A DNA stretch of 64,000 bases from Stomoxys calcitrans (GCF_963082655.1 NC_081553.1:194311373-194375372); one strand, 5' to 3'. Numbered from the stretch's first letter, positions 1 through 27,330 are shown. Notes: generated from the letters alone by a model not told the origin. Numbers and translations: made by a program.

Positions 1-1085
1 TCGATCTGGGGGAGCTAGCATCAGAAACGTACCTGGGAGTGACTGTTTCGGAGAGAATGAGTTTCCTTGTCCATTTAGATCGGGTGAAGGAGAAGATGAC
101 TGTAGTAGCCGGTATGGTTAAGCGTGTTCTGAGAAGTGATTGGGGTCTTTGCCACGCTGTTCGGTTCATATATGGTGGTCTATTTGTTGCTTGCGCAACT
201 TATGAACGCCTGTATGACACGGAATTGGTGCGACAGTCTTTGGACAAAAGAATATCTTCTCATACCAGAGGATGGCAATGCTGGCTTGCTTGTGTGTGTG
301 TAGGACTGTTTCGACAGGTATTGCTTGGCGCGCACTCCCTTGATTTACTCGTGAGTTACATTACAGTTCTGTATAGTGTGAAAAAGGTAATTCCATTAGT
401 GGGCGACGGTTGGCTCTGGGCTGGCAGATGGGGATGTTAGGCGGTTCAAGGCACTTCTTTTGGAGCGTCTTGATGATAGCTGTAAAACCAGATGGACGAA
501 TAGTGACAATAGTCGGGTGACTTACGAATTTTTTTGTGACGTGACGTTCGCACGAGACCGTTTGGACTTTGGCTTTGTTCTACTTCTGGGCTTTATATTG
601 ACGGGACATGGCTCCTTTAATACATTTTTGCATCGAAGGAACTTGCCCGCGACTGATCTGTGCGACCGTAGGAGACCTGAGAACCTGGAGGCATGTCTGC
701 ATTGTACTGACGGAATGACCGTACTATGCAGACATTAGAGATTTACGCACGCAATGGGGTGTGGGATTTTAGTAGGGGCCTTGAAGACGATACGACTGTT
801 GCAAGCTGGCCATCTTTTCCCGGGATGTATTTATTACACGCTAGTTATCCATTACGTAGTGATTTAGTGCTACGTGCGACATAGTCTGGCACCTGCATTG
901 CCCATGTTGATGCTGCGTTGTTTGCTCTTCGTTGTTTCCCATTGCTTTTGTGTTTGTTATCGGTCATCCGTGAGGGTGACCGCGTTAATTTTTGAGTCCC
1001 ATGTTGGAGCGGATATGTGTGGCGTAGCCTGTGGGGGCCTGTATGATGGCTATAGGTCGGTTTTTGTCGATTGTTTTTCCTAGAT
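1..1085 (+). mobile_element. R1-clade-like LINE fragment (RT C-terminus), degenerate
   Basis: The frame from the left edge reads YLGVTVSERMSFLVHLDRVK, then VKRVLRSDWG and IYGGLFVACATYE, the typical R1-type post-RT region. Downstream another frame gives LTGHGSFNTFLHRRNL, the R1-like zinc-finger neighbourhood. Stops and frameshifts throughout show it is dead. The 3' boundary is uncertain. Confidence 0.65.
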
Positions 1086-1520
1086 GACCAGTCCGGAACT
1101 ATTTGCGATTCAACTGGTAGTAGTCTTTTAAGACTACGAAGTCCAATCGGAGACTTTAATCTGGTAGCACGGGTTTCAGGAGCCCCTAGAACTTCGGTAC
1201 CAGCCTGACAATGGTGAGGCCCCAGTGGGCAGTAACGTGGTTTGGATCCAAAGTTGGGTTTTCAACCAGGTGCCGTGACCCATAGATCGGAAGGAGTTTT
1301 AGGTAGTTTTCCGCTTCTAACCAAGGAGGTGAACACGTCCAAATATGTGGGATCAAATTGGTACTCATGTGTTTGTTACTACATGTATTCAACCTTGGGC
1401 CTCGCAGGTTTGGGCCATGATGGCAGGCATCTGCGTTAAACACGACATTCGTGTCCCCTTTTCAGCCACATTTTTTGGTAGATATATTTGGGGAGTAATT
1501 AGCAAGGTACCTCTGATGTG
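1086..1520. other. No gene recognised; probable decayed repeat
   Basis: Short broken frames on both strands, with no recognisable domain, splice-linked exon or tandem pattern. Probably LINE 3' sequence. Confidence 0.3.
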
Positions 1521-2832
1521 AGAAGAACCTTCTTCCTTAGGTGGGGACCCTGTACACCTTCAAGCACGGACACGCAAGTGCTCCATTGTTTTATTATCAT
1601 CCTCACCATGACAGCTTCCATTGTAATAGCTATGCGCAACCTTTTATTGATCTTCAAAAATCGTTCCAAGATAAAGTCAAGAACTGGATATTAACTCCGT
1701 CAGATACAGGATGTGGAAATCATTGCATAACTATCGGACACTGTGGACTGATTTTTTGCGGATCAGCATGAGAAAATGCTTTACCCATGTGTCGGTATCC
1801 GTTATCGAAAAATCCAACCATAATTCCATCTCAGAACCGCTTTCGCATTACTTCGAGCTGGACCCCATATCTGGTGATTTTCCATATCAACTTAGTTGTG
1901 TCTGCGTCCCGACCTCCACATTCATACTCTACACCGCTGCGTCCAGGCCTATCTTCTTCCTGCGCTGTACTTGTACGGCGTAGATCATTACCGCTTCCCT
2001 GTTGTTTTTGTCTTCCACCATCCTCTGGACTATTGTCCCAGGCGTAACGTCTCAAATGGCGGTTTTCAATTCTCTGTATCCCAGTGGAAGTATTTGTGTT
2101 CCACATTGCCTGCAAATTTTAGTTCCTCATTAATGGAACTTCTAGCCCATTGTTCATTCTTTGCAGGTATTTCTGGAAGTAACCATGACCTGTCGCATCT
2201 GTGTGACGTAATAGTTGACATCGACGTGCTTCATATCTTTCGACATCCGTACAACGGGTATTAGTCGTCGCATCCACATGGCCCGGTTCTTATTCGTCCA
2301 CCTAAGTTGCCATCGTTCGATAGTCTCCTTTTGTATGGCCCGTGTATGATCCGTTTGAATTTCAACCTGTCCTCTTTGGTTGTTGCACTTCTCGGTGTGG
2401 AGCGCTCCATGGCCTGTAGGTCTATCGGAAGAATTCCGGCGGATTCCGCCACTGTCCGGTAGGATGATATGACCCTAAAAACCGAGAGAAGGGATTCCGC
2501 TCGGCATGCTATCTGCAGTGGCCCATATTTCGCTCCCAAAGACAAGGATGCTATTGCATGTCTCCATTAGGAGTCTGCGCTAGCTCGGGAGAGGCTCACC
2601 TATGTTTACCATTAGTCGACTGAGTTGCGCCGTTATCCTCGTGGCCCTTGCTCTGCATAGGTCAGCTTTGTATCTGGTGGGATCTCTAGATATTTGACCG
2701 ATGTCTTGCTCTTCACCAGTATATCGTCTATGCGCATATCCACTTCCACTGGGACATTTCTTCTCGTTATGAGTAGCATCTCCGTCTTCTGCATGGCAAG
2801 TTGTAAGCCGTGAGAGTCCAGTCAGTATTTGC
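1520..2832 (-). mobile_element. Second R1-like LINE fragment (RT C-terminus), minus strand
   Basis: The minus strand around 2545-2400 reads RAESLLSVFRVISSYRTVAE, then SAGILPIDLQAMER, the usual post-RT stretch of R1/Waldo-type LINEs. 2115-1831 minus continues in another frame (RHLRRYAWDNSPEDG). Multiple frame breaks; inactive. Confidence 0.55.
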
Positions 2833-2834
2833 AT

Positions 2835-2955
2835 CGCCTAAGTGCGGGCCGAATCGTATATACCCTCCACCATGGATCGCATTTGTCGAGTTCTGTTCCC
2901 GGAATAAGGGAAAAGACGTGCTATGCTATTGGAGCTATATCAAGTTATATATATA
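2835..2955 (-). mobile_element. Mini-me-like repeat tail fragment
   Basis: The reverse complement reads 'gaactcgacaaatgcgat' then 'ccatggtggagggtatata', matching the right end of the large mini-me-like element near 24640-24690. Confidence 0.6.
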
Positions 2956-2965
2956 TATATAAGGT

Positions 2966-3270
2966 ACTAGGTACTAGAGGTTAGCATGTCCGCCTATGAC
3001 GCTGAACGCCTGGGTTCGAATCCTGGCGAGACCATCAGAAAAAAAATTTCACAGGTGGGCTTCCCCTCCTAATGCTGGCGACATTTGTGAGGTACTATGC
3101 CATGTAAAACTTCTCTCCAAAGAGATGTCGCGCTGCGGCTCGCCGTTCGGACTCAGCTATAAAAAGGAGGCCCCTTGTCATTGAGCTTAAACTTGAATCG
3201 GACTGCACTCATTGATATGTGAGAAGTTTGCCCCTGTTTCTTAGTGGAATGTTCATGGGCAAATTTTGCA
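2966..3270 (+). mobile_element. tRNA-derived SINE, family A, near full length
   Basis: The head has A-box-like 'agaggttagcatg' and B-box 'ggttcgaatcc' (3012-3022), followed by a body ('ctcctaatgctggcgac', 'aaaaaggaggcccctt', 'cattgatatgtgagaagt') that recurs at 24743 and 47069. The tRNA-like part has an unpaired acceptor, so it is a SINE promoter, not a working tRNA gene. Confidence 0.8.
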
Positions 3271-3940
3271 TATAAGGTACTTAATATTCATGCATGTCGT
3301 TGGGGATTGCAAATGGTTCAGATCGGTTCAGATTTAGATATAGCTGCTATATACCCCGATCTCCCTATTTGACTTCTTGAGCCCCTGGAAGCCGCAATTT
3401 TTGTCCGATTTGGCTAAAATTTTGCATGTGGTGTTTTGTTATGACTTCCAACATCTGTATCAAGTACGGTCCAAATCGGTCTATAACCTGATATAGCACC
3501 CATATCAACCGATCTCCCGATTTGACTTCTTGAGCCCTTATAGGTCGCAATGTTTGTCCGATTTAGCTGAAGTTTTGCATGTAATGTTCTGTTATGACTT
3601 CCAACAAGTGTGCCAAGTCCAGTCCTAATCGGTATATAATCTGATATAGCTCCCATATAAACCGGTCTCCCGATTTGACTTCTTGAGCCCTTACAAGTCG
3701 CAATGTTTGTCCGATTTGGTTGAAATTTTGCATGTAGTGTTCTATTAGGACCTCCAACAACTGTGCTAAATACGGTTCAAATCAGTCTATAATCTGATAT
3801 AGCTCCCATTTAAACCGGTCTCTCCATCATCCTTGTTCAATGCCCTTCAACTTATTTTGTATAAATTTTTTGGCAGTATCCGTGGTGGTGGGTTCCAAGA
3901 TTCGGCCCGGCCGAACATAGCACTGATTTACTTGTATTTT
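3271..3940 (+). mobile_element. Mini-me/Helitron-like element, 153-bp-unit array and tail
   Basis: The internal unit 'atagctcccatataaaccg', 'gatttgacttcttgagcc', 'gctgaaattttgcatg' repeats at exactly 153-bp spacing (landmark at 3371, 3524, 3677). It ends with the family tail 'aagattcggcccggccgaac' near 3899-3918. The head is missing. It lies just before the 3998 splice acceptor. Confidence 0.8.
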
Positions 3941-3997
3941 TTATAAGTTGTTGTTTATGTTCATTTGTCTAAAAATTGTTATTTTTCTCCTTCTCAG

Positions 3998-18341
<14,344 letters not shown>

Positions 18342-18990
18342 CTAAAACACAAAAAAGAAAACAAAGTAAAAGTAAATACAAAAGAAAAAAGAATTTTATT
18401 ATAGTTATAATATAAATTAAAGTAAAAAAACAACAACATATTCTCTATATATATATATACACTACAATATACATATAAATATGAATATAATTTATATATA
18501 TATACCGAAAAAAGAAATGATATATAAAACCTTAAGGTGTAAGAAGTATAAGTTTGAAGTATAGTAAAAATTGACTATATACACAAATACACACACACAC
18601 ACACACAATGGCATATGTACATTTGTATGTTATCTATACGACAACAACAACAGCAAAAGCAACAAGCAAAAGAGAAACAAACCATACCCAACTAACAACT
18701 TAACATACTTATACATTTATATACAAAAAAAAACATTTATTATAATTTTATTTTATTTTATTATTTTTTTTTTTCGTTGTTTTTGTAACCCCAGGTTTAA
18801 AACATTTATTTTCTATGTACAGTTTAAGATATTAAATATACATATATACATACCTTTGTGTAGTAGTTTTCTGTTTAAGGTTTTATTTTCTTTTGTTAAA
18901 TATTATTTTACATGCTCAAAACAAAAACAAGAAAAAAAAAAGAATTGCTAAAAATATTTTATGGTCTTTTTTTTTTTAATCTTTGCCTAT
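18342..18990 (+). other. Probable wge-like 3' UTR
   Basis: AT-rich sequence after the stop, with many A-runs, (TA)n stretches, a short (CA)n and 'attaaa' near 18828. No coding potential. A clear AATAAA with downstream GU-rich element was not found, so the cleavage site is unknown. The UTR could extend further, through inserted repeats. Confidence 0.5.
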
Positions 18991-19024
18991 TTGTGTAAGG
19001 GAAATCAATGTTTGAAGCAAGGAT

Positions 19025-19155
19025 GCGGCATCTAGCCCTCGACTCGACTAACGTGCTCAACTCCGAGCCAAACTCTGACTAGGGCTCAATAGTCCTACTC
19101 CGACTTCCACTCCGGCCTCAAAAACTCGACTCCGGTCGTTTACGCAGCCCTGGCT
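19025..19155. repeat. CTCCGACTC-rich short element
   Basis: 'ccctcgactcgactaacg', 'tccgacttccactccggcc' and a terminal 'cgcagccctgg'. A related element lies at 46083-46213. Origin unknown. Confidence 0.5.
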
Positions 19156-19334
19156 TAAAGCAAACCATTTTTTTTTGAACAGTTTATTTTTTATTTAATT
19201 TTGGTATAAATTGAAATTTTGAGATTTTCTTAGACCCTTCACCCATTGAAAAATCAAAATGGCCTCATTGGGTCCTAAAAGTGAACCAGATGTTATCCGA
19301 TCAACCACATAGGCTTCATAAATCCACAACAGTT
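19156..19334. other. Spacer, no feature seen
   Basis: AT-rich sequence between two repeats, without frames or repeats I can name. Confidence 0.3.
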
Positions 19335-20660
19335 TTTATATCCTCTACCACAGGATGGGGGTATACTAATTTCGTCATTCTGTTTGTAACACCTCGAAAT
19401 ATGCGTCTAAGACCCCAAAAAGTGTATATATTCTTGATCGTCATGAAATTTTAAGTCGATCTAGCCTTGTCCGTCCGTCCAAAGCACTCTAACTTTCGAA
19501 GTAGTAAAGTTAGCCGCTTGAAATTTTGCACAAATACTTTTTATTAGTGTAGGTCGGTTAGTATTGTAAATGGGCCAAATCGGTTCATGTTTTGATATAG
19601 CTGCTATATAAACCAATCTTTGGTCATGACTGCTTGAGCCTCTAGAGGGCGCAATTCTCGTCCGATTTGACTGTGTTTTGGTACCACTTCCAACAACTGT
19701 GCTAAGTATGGTTCAAATCGGTTCATAATCTGGTATAGCTGCCATATATAGCTGGCTTTTGACTTCTTGAGCCGCTAGAGGGCGCAATTCCCATCCAATT
19801 TGGCTGTAAGTTTGCACGTGGTGTTTTAGTACCACTTCCAACAACTGTGCTAAATATGATTCAAATCGGTTAATAACCTGATATAGCTCCCATATAAACC
19901 GAACTTGGCTCTTGACTTCTTGAGCCGCTAGAGGGCGCAATTCTCATCCGATTTTGCTGTAATTTTGCACGTTGTGTTTTGGTATCATTTCCAATATTTG
20001 TGCGTATTGTGCAAAACGGTTCATAACCTGGTATAGGTGCCATATCAACCGATCTTGAATCTTGACTTCTTGAGCCGCTAGAGGGCGCAATTCTCATCCG
20101 ATTTAGCTAAAATTTTCCATGAGGAGTTTTGATGATTTCCAAAAACTGGCGCAAATCGGTTAATAACTTGGTATAGGTGCCATATAAACCGATCTTGGCA
20201 TTTGACTTCTTGAGCCGCTAGAGGGCGCAATTATCATCCGATTTAGCTAAAATTTTACATGAGCAGTTTTGAAATGATTTCCAAAAACTGGCGCAAATCG
20301 GTTAATAACCTGGTATAGCTGTCATATAAACCGATCTTGAATCTGGACTTCTTGAGCCGCTAGAGGGCGCAATTCTCATCCGATTTGGCTGAAATTTTGT
20401 ATGAGGTGTTTTGATATGACTTCCAAAAACTGTTATGAATATGGTGCAAATCGATACATAACCTGCTATAGTTGCCATATAAACCGATCTGGGGTCTTGA
20501 CTTCTTGAGCTTCTAGAAAGAGCAATTCTCATCCGATTTAGTACGAATTTTGTACAACGGCTTCTCCCATCGCCTTCAACATACGTGAGCAATATGGTCT
20601 GAAGCGATCTATAGCTGGATACAGCTTCCATATAAACCAATCTACCGATTTTAATTCTTG
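19335..20660 (+). mobile_element. Mini-me/Helitron-like element
   Basis: Head 'tcctctaccacagga' with 'tgggggtatactaatttcg'; core 'cttgatcgtcatgaaat' and 'gtcgatctagccttgtccg'; then about seven units with 'gccgctagagggcgcaatt'. Spacings are 153, then 150 and 140 bp, so some units carry deletions. Confidence 0.82.
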
Positions 20661-20674
20661 AGCCCCTACAATTC

Positions 20675-22780
20675 GCACAATCCCATGGCAGCCGGTTGTA
20701 CGCACCAGATTGATCCGATGGAATCCTCATCGGCAGGGGCTGCCGCCTCAGTGTACGTGTTCGTCTGTTTTCGTCATGGGTGAGGCACATCCCGGAGTGC
20801 CTTCTCCGCATGCTTCTGGTCCGTGTCGGTATGGAAAAGAACCCCGGACCCTGATTCTGTTCGGTTTGCCAGAACCTCCTCCATCATCGGTCGGAGTCGG
20901 TGAGGTGTAATCTGTGCATGGAGTGGGTAAATTTCCGATTTTGCTCTGGCCTCACTTCACTATGTGGGTATAGTCATACTGCATATGTCGCAAGGTGCTG
21001 TGCGAACATAGCCAGCAGTGGGTCACACGCGTCGTCGTTGTCGCCTTCTGTGTCCTCTTCGTCGGACTTTGTGATCCCCCCGATCTCTCCCGTATGGCAA
21101 TTTACGCAACGGCACCATCCCCGCCCAAATATTGCCAGGCCAGTGCCGCGAAATGTATCCTTTTTGCAACTAAACTGCAATCCAGGAGACAAAGCTGTCC
21201 AACACCTACAGCTTACGTAGTTGTCACGGATACAATGTGCGACGTAGGGATCGCTCAAGGAATGGAGATGGGGTATTGGCCTTCGTGATTCACCATTCCA
21301 TGCAATATAGACCCATCTCGCATGCGCCTGGCGCTAGTGACCCCTACATGGAGTGCATAGGGATAGCAGGTCCTGTACTACCGATATAGAGCTATACAAC
21401 GTGTACGTACCGCCGGTTGATAGCTGTATCCCGATTAATGGCCAAGCTTACAACCCCGACATAAGTGGGCTACTATCTGGCCATAATCGTCTGGTTCAAG
21501 GGGACTTTAATGCGCATCACACTTCATGGCATTCTCCAGAATGAGCAGATTGAAGGTTCTACGTTTTGCACGATGAATGAGGATGCCCCCACTAGGATAA
21601 CGAGGAGGTGCATCAGTTCGCCCGAGATTTCCATTGTATCCCCTGACCACCTGAGTGACGTATCCTGACGAGTTGTCATCTCTTTGGGGTCAGACTACCT
21701 CCCTATAATTCTCACCATCTACCGACCACCGAAGTGCGCCCCAACTTCACGGCGCAGGCAGTGGTACTCGCAGACGAGCGTGAGGGGATTCGTGGTATGG
21801 ACCCCACTAAACCCAGAATCAGCGAGCTAAATCTGGAAATTAACAGGGTGGTCAACGAACATAAGCGGAATTTGTGGCTTGAACACTTGGAGCAATGTAA
21901 CTTAGGCACCGGTTTCGGCAAGCTGTGGTCTACTGTTAAGTCAATTTCGAACTCTGGTAGACGGGATGACAGGATCTGAGTCATTCTGGTGAAATGTCCG
22001 TGACTGATCCGAAGAGATGAGCCAGGTTGTTCAACCGTCAATTTGTTGTGCATCCCGAGAGTGACAGGGCAAGGAGGAGAGCCATTCGCCGTATTCGTGG
22101 TCTCCGAGCCGATGGTGAAGTTACGAATGTCATCCGTGGCGCCAAATCATTCAAGGCGTTGGGCCCCGACGGAATCTCTACACGGATGTTGAATAATCTG
22201 GATTCACCTGGAGTTGAGTAACTTACCACTGTCCTCAACCTGTCTTTGAATACTCTTATAGTTCCCGATGTTTGGAAAATGGGCAGAGTGATCCCGTTAT
22301 CGAAGCCTGGAAAGGACCCGAGGCTGGGGAGAGTCATACATACCGATTTCCCTTCTCTTACCAGTAGCAATAACGCTTGAGGCATTACTCCTCCCCAGCC
22401 TTGTAGGAGAATTTCCATTCGCCGAGCATCAACATGGATTTCGAAGACTGCATAGCACAACAACAGCTTTGCAGGCCATTACTGCACATATTTGCTGTGG
22501 CTTTAATCAGCCCAGACCATATGATGGGATGGTCCTTGTGGAACCGGAAAAACCCTGCGAGTTTTCTGCCAATTGCTTGTGCTCCACGCTCTCCAAGGTT
22601 ATGGAGATTATGGTTAACCATCATCTTGTGTGATACTTAGAGTCCAATAGCTTCTTCGCTATAGACAGTATGGGTTCCACAGAAATCGCTCTAAGGGAGA
22701 CCTAATGGCTTTTTTATGAGAATAAAGTCGTGGCTCTGGATATCTCCAAGGCATTTGATAGGGTCTGCCACGGCCGAACT
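20675..22780 (+). mobile_element. LINE family A, degenerate copy
   Basis: It begins with the shared 5' block ('ccatggcagccggttgta' near 20692), then endonuclease fragments DIELYNVYVPPVDSCIPING and RLVQGDFNAHHTSWHS, RISELNLEINRVVNEHKRNL, RQFVVHPESDRARRRAIRR, and an RT start fragment near 22250. It ends abruptly in a mini-me tail at about 22770-22795. Frames are broken throughout. Confidence 0.75.
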
Positions 22781-22865
22781 TAGCACGCACCTACTTGTTT
22801 TTGTTCATTCTTTTTTGAAAAAATTTTTAACTCTTGTGGTTTTTTTTTCGACGTACGTTTTGTTT

Positions 22866-23189
22866 TTATACCCTCCACCATAGGATGGGGGTATACTAAT
22901 TTCGTTATTCTGTTTGTAACTCCTCGTAATGTTCGTCTTAGACCCCATAAAGTATATAAATTCTTGATCGTCATGACATTTAAAGTCGATCTAGCCATAT
23001 CCGTCCGTCTGTCCGTCCGTCTGTCCGTCCGTCTGTCAGTCCGTCTGTCCGTCCATCTGTCCGCCCGTCTGTCCGCCCGTCTGTCCGTCCGTCTGTTCTT
23101 CTGTCTTTCCGTCCGTCTGTCTGTCCGTCCGTCTTTCTATCCGTCTGTCTGTCTGTCCCTCTGTCTGTCCGTCCGTCTGTCTGTCCGTC

Positions 23190-23220
<31 letters not shown>

Positions 23221-24705
23221 CCTTCCGTCTGTTTCGTCCGTCTGTCCGTATAAACAGATCTTGGGTCTTGACTTCTTGAGCCTCTGGATGGCGCAATTCT
23301 CATCTGATTTCACTGAAATTTAGCATGAGGTGTTTCATTATAACTATCAACAACTGTGCTGAGTATGGTTGAAATCGGTTCATAACCGGATATAGCTGTC
23401 AAATAAATCTATCTGGGGTCTTGACTTCTTGAGCGTCTAGAGGGCGTAATTATTATCCGATTTGGCTGAAATTTTGCACGGCGTGTTTTGTTATGACTTT
23501 CAAGAACTGTGCTGAGTATGGTTGAAATCGGTCCATGTTTTGATGTAGCTGCCATATACACCGATCTTGGGTCTTGACATCTAAAGCCCCTAGAGGGCGC
23601 AATCCTTATCCGATTTGGCTGAAATTTTGCACGGCGTGTTTTGGTATGACTTTCATCAACTGTGCTGTGTATGGTTGAAATCGGTTCATAACCGGATATA
23701 GCTGTCATATAAAGCGGTCTTGAATTCTTGAGCGTCTAGAGGGCGCAATTTCTATCCGATTTGGCTGAAATTTTGGACGGCGTGTTTTGGGATGACTTCC
23801 AAAAACTGTGCTAAGTATGGTCCGAATCGGTCCTTAACCTGATATAGCTCCCATATAAATCGATCTTGGATCTTGACTTCTTGAGCCACTAGAGGGCGCA
23901 ATCCTTATCCGATTTGGCTAAAATTAGCATAAGGTGTTTTATTATGACTTTCAACAACTGTGCTGAGTATGGTTGAAATCGGTTCATAACCGGATGTAGC
24001 TGTCATATAAACCCATCTGGGATCTTGACTTCTGGAGCCTCCAGAGGGCGTAATTATTATCCGGTTTGCCTGAAATTTTGCACGACGTGTTTTGGTATGA
24101 CATCCAAAAACTGTGCTAAAAATGGTCTAAATCGGTCTTTGACTTCTTGAGCCACTAGAGGGCGCAATCCTTATCCGATTTGGCTGAAATTTTGCATGAA
24201 ATGTTTCGGTATGACTTTCAATATCTGTGCTAAGAATGGTTCAAATCGGTTCATAACCTGATATAACCGGATTATATATATGCCATATAATCCGATCTGG
24301 GATCTTGACTTCTTGAGCCTTTAGATTTGGCTGAAATTTTGCATGACGTGTTGACTTTCAACAACTGTGCCAAATATGATTCAAATCGTTCTATAGGCTG
24401 ATATAGCTGTCATATTAACAAATCTGGGATCTTAACCTCTTGAGCCTTGACTTACTTCTTGAACCCCTTAAGGTCGCACTTCTTACTCGAATTGACTAAA
24501 ATTTTACACAATGACTTATACTATGGTCTCCAACATTCAATTTAATTATGATTCGAAACGGATCATAGCTTGTTATAGCTCTTATATCATAGCAATTTTT
24601 TTCGTTTATCCTTTGTTTGCCAAAAAAGAGATATCGGGAAAAGAACTCGACAAATGCGATCTATGGTGGAGGGTATACAAGATTCGGCCCGGCCATCTCT
24701 TTTTT
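22866..24705 (+). mobile_element. Mini-me/Helitron-like element with expanded GTCY tract
   Basis: Complete order: head hairpin 'taccctccaccatagga' with 'tgggggta'; core 'gaccccataaagtatataaa', 'ttcttgatcgtcatgac', 'gtcgatctagccatatccg'; GTCY tract 22996-23255; about eight degenerate 153-bp-class units; tail 'ggtggagggtatacaagatt' and 'cggcccggcc' at 24690-24699. Core plus GTCY matches mini-me elements described in Drosophila. Helitron affinity is an inference. Confidence 0.85.
22996..23255. repeat. (GTCY)n microsatellite, about 260 bp
   Basis: Runs of GTCC, GTCT and occasional variants (gttcttctgtctttcc) between mini-me core and internal repeats. Elsewhere in the window the same position holds only 3-6 GTCY units. 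Confidence 0.92.
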
Positions 24706-24742
24706 TTTTCTTTAGACTCAAAATCTGCTCTTAAACTCTGAA

Positions 24743-25047
24743 GGCCACCGTAGCGCACCGTCCGTCCGCCTATGACGCTGAACGCCTGGGTTCGAATCCT
24801 GGCGGGAACATCAGAAAATTTTTCAGTGGTGGTTATCCCCCTCCTAATGCTGGCGACATTTGTGAGGTAATTAGTCATGTGAAAACTTCTCCCCGAAGAG
24901 GTGTCGCTCTGCGGCACGCCATTCGAATTCGGCTATAAAAAGGAGGTCCCTTATCATTGAGCTTAAAATTGAATCGGACAGCACTCATTGATATGTGAGA
25001 AGTTTGCCCCAGTTCCTTAATGGAATGTTCATGGGCAAATTTGCATT
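24743..25047 (+). mobile_element. tRNA-derived SINE, family A, near full length
   Basis: Starts 'ggccaccgtagcgca', with B-box 'ggttcgaatcc' and the same body as the copy at 2966. It directly follows the tail of the mini-me-like element. Confidence 0.8.
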
Positions 25048-26600
25048 TGCAAACTCTGAATGAGCTCGAGTCAAGGTGATCAACAAATCACATAGGTTCA
25101 CAAAGGGATCATGATATCTTGTTGGGAGGTCAACAAATATCTTCTCTATATAAAACACACAAAAAGTTAATAAAAAAATTTTTAATTTGAGAAGATATTA
25201 AAAATATAATAAAAAAATATTTATAAAAATAAAAATTCACACAAAGAACAATCAAAAATTAGAAAGTCTTATTTTATAAAAAACCAAACTCTAAAACTTG
25301 TAAGACTTGTAAAAAACAAAAACAAAAAATTGGCGCATATATAAAAACCGTCTTAAAGAAAAATCATTAAAAAGTAATTACAAAAAAGGCTTTATTTTTT
25401 CGAAATACTTATTTTACATGTATACAAAAAAATCAATAGAAAAATAAATAAACCTAATCAAATAAATGTCCTTTTTTTTAGAAGTTGTATTGTATAGATA
25501 TACTAAGCATAAGAATTGAAATTATATATACAAAAAAATATTTTCACATTGGTGTTTGAAAAAAAAAGAATATATATATATATATATAAAAATTATAGCT
25601 TCTTATATTCATTTGAACCTTATACAGAATTTTTTGCAAACATTTTTAAAGCTTTGTAATATAAAATTAAAAAAAAATGTGTATAAAAAAAAATATATAT
25701 ATATGCATATATTTTTATAATTTTTTTCGAAAAAATGGGTAAAGCCTAGTATGGCATATATAAAGAATATATTTTTACATAAAAAAAAATATTTTTTTTT
25801 TTATAATAGAATCTCTCTTAATATTTAGGAGTTCTTAGTAGAAGGAATCCAGATATCCAGAAAAAGAAATATTTTCACAATTTGTTATATATAATGTAAA
25901 AAAATACTATTTGGGGTTTGGTTATGGGGCCTGATAGGAAGACAAGAAATGAGGTGGAAAGTGGCTAAGTTTTTTTTGAATAACTTTTCCAGCCTGGAAG
26001 GCTTGTTGACTTGTTTATTTCCTTGAGTTTCCTAGTAAATTCAGTTACTCATCTTTTCTTTAGGCAAAAAATGTTTTTGAAGTATCCACACACTTGTTCC
26101 AAAATTTTATTGTTTTGAATTAAAACCAGCTATCTTGAAAAGTTTTTAATGTTTTAAGGCCGTATTCACAAAACTTAATGACTAAGTTTTCTGAATACCG
26201 ATGTTATTTCTTAGCCCACTGCCTTCATGTTTAGGCCATTTTTCATTGCGGTACAAAGTAAAATCTTTACACAATCGTACATACATACATACCAATATTT
26301 ATTTTTGGGGGGATTTGGGAGAGAGTTAAAAGAGCTGCTTTTCAAAATTTAATCAAAGCTTTTGCAATCGAATGAGAGAGAGAAAAAAAGAACTGTTTTT
26401 CGAAGTTGAATTTTATGATGTGTGTACATATGTATCTATTGACTAATTTGTGTTATGCTAGAAAAAAATAATAAAAAAACCCTTAATAAACAGAAAATGT
26501 ACGAAAAATTGTAAGAAGAAAGTACCGAAAACAAAACATTGGCCCTGACACAAAACTGTGTGTGTGTGTGTGTGTGAGAGTCTCAATTCAATAACAGAGA
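25048..26600. other. AT-rich non-coding region
   Basis: Long A-runs, (TA)n at 25570-25590 and 25694-25715, and (TG)n/(GA)n at 26560-26580. No coding frame, splice pattern or known repeat. It could be distal wge UTR sequence or intergenic spacer. Confidence 0.45.
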
Positions 26601-26636
26601 ACGGTTTGAATGCCATTTCATTGCCTAAATAAAAGT

Positions 26637-27330
26637 GCATACGAGGGTTGCCTTTTATATTTTGGGATTGTACAACCCTTGTGTTGCAATCTGCCAACTG
26701 GCAGCTCAATAGTAAAGCTTGACATTTTTAAGGTGATACGTATGCCATTTTCATTGCCTATGAAGCCATTCGTAAAAATACTGCATACGAGGGTTGCCTT
26801 TTATATTTTGGGATTGTGCAACCCTTGTGTTGCAATATTCCAACTGGCAGCTCTATACTAAAGCTTGACATTTTTGAGGTTATACATATGTCATTTTCAT
26901 TGCCTATGAATCCATTCGTAAAAATAGTGCATACGAGGGTTGCCTTTTATATTTTGGGATTGTACAATACCTTGTGTTGCAATCTGCTAACTGACAGCTC
27001 TATAGTAAAGCTTGACATTTTTGAGGTTATACGTATGCCATTTTCATTGCCTATGAATCCTTTCGTAAAAATACTGCATACGAGGGTTGCCTTTATATTT
27101 TGGGATTGTACAACCCTTGTGTTGCAATCTGCCAACTGGCAGCTCTATAGTAAAGCTTGACATTTTTGAGGTTATACGTATGCCATTTTCATTGCCTGTG
27201 AATCCATTCGTAAAAATACTGCATACGAGGGAAGCCTTTTATATTTTGGGAATGTACAACACCTTGTGTTGCAATCTGCCAACTGACAGCTCTATTGTAA
27301 AGCTTGACATTTTTGAGGTTATACGTACTC
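26637..27330 (+). repeat. Tandem 146-bp repeat at the 5' end of a mariner remnant
   Basis: The landmark 'gcatacgagggttgcc' starts at 26637, 26783, 26929, 27076 and 27221 (the last unit has 'gcatacgagggaagcc'), spacing 145-147 bp. Each unit includes 'tatattttgggattgtac' and 'aagcttgacatttttgagg'. 'acgagggttgcc' resembles a mariner-type terminal sequence, and transposase text follows directly. Confidence 0.85.

Noticed and set aside
22980..23303. Open frames of RTDGQTDG or SVRLSVRL type
   Set aside because: Translation of the GTCY microsatellite.
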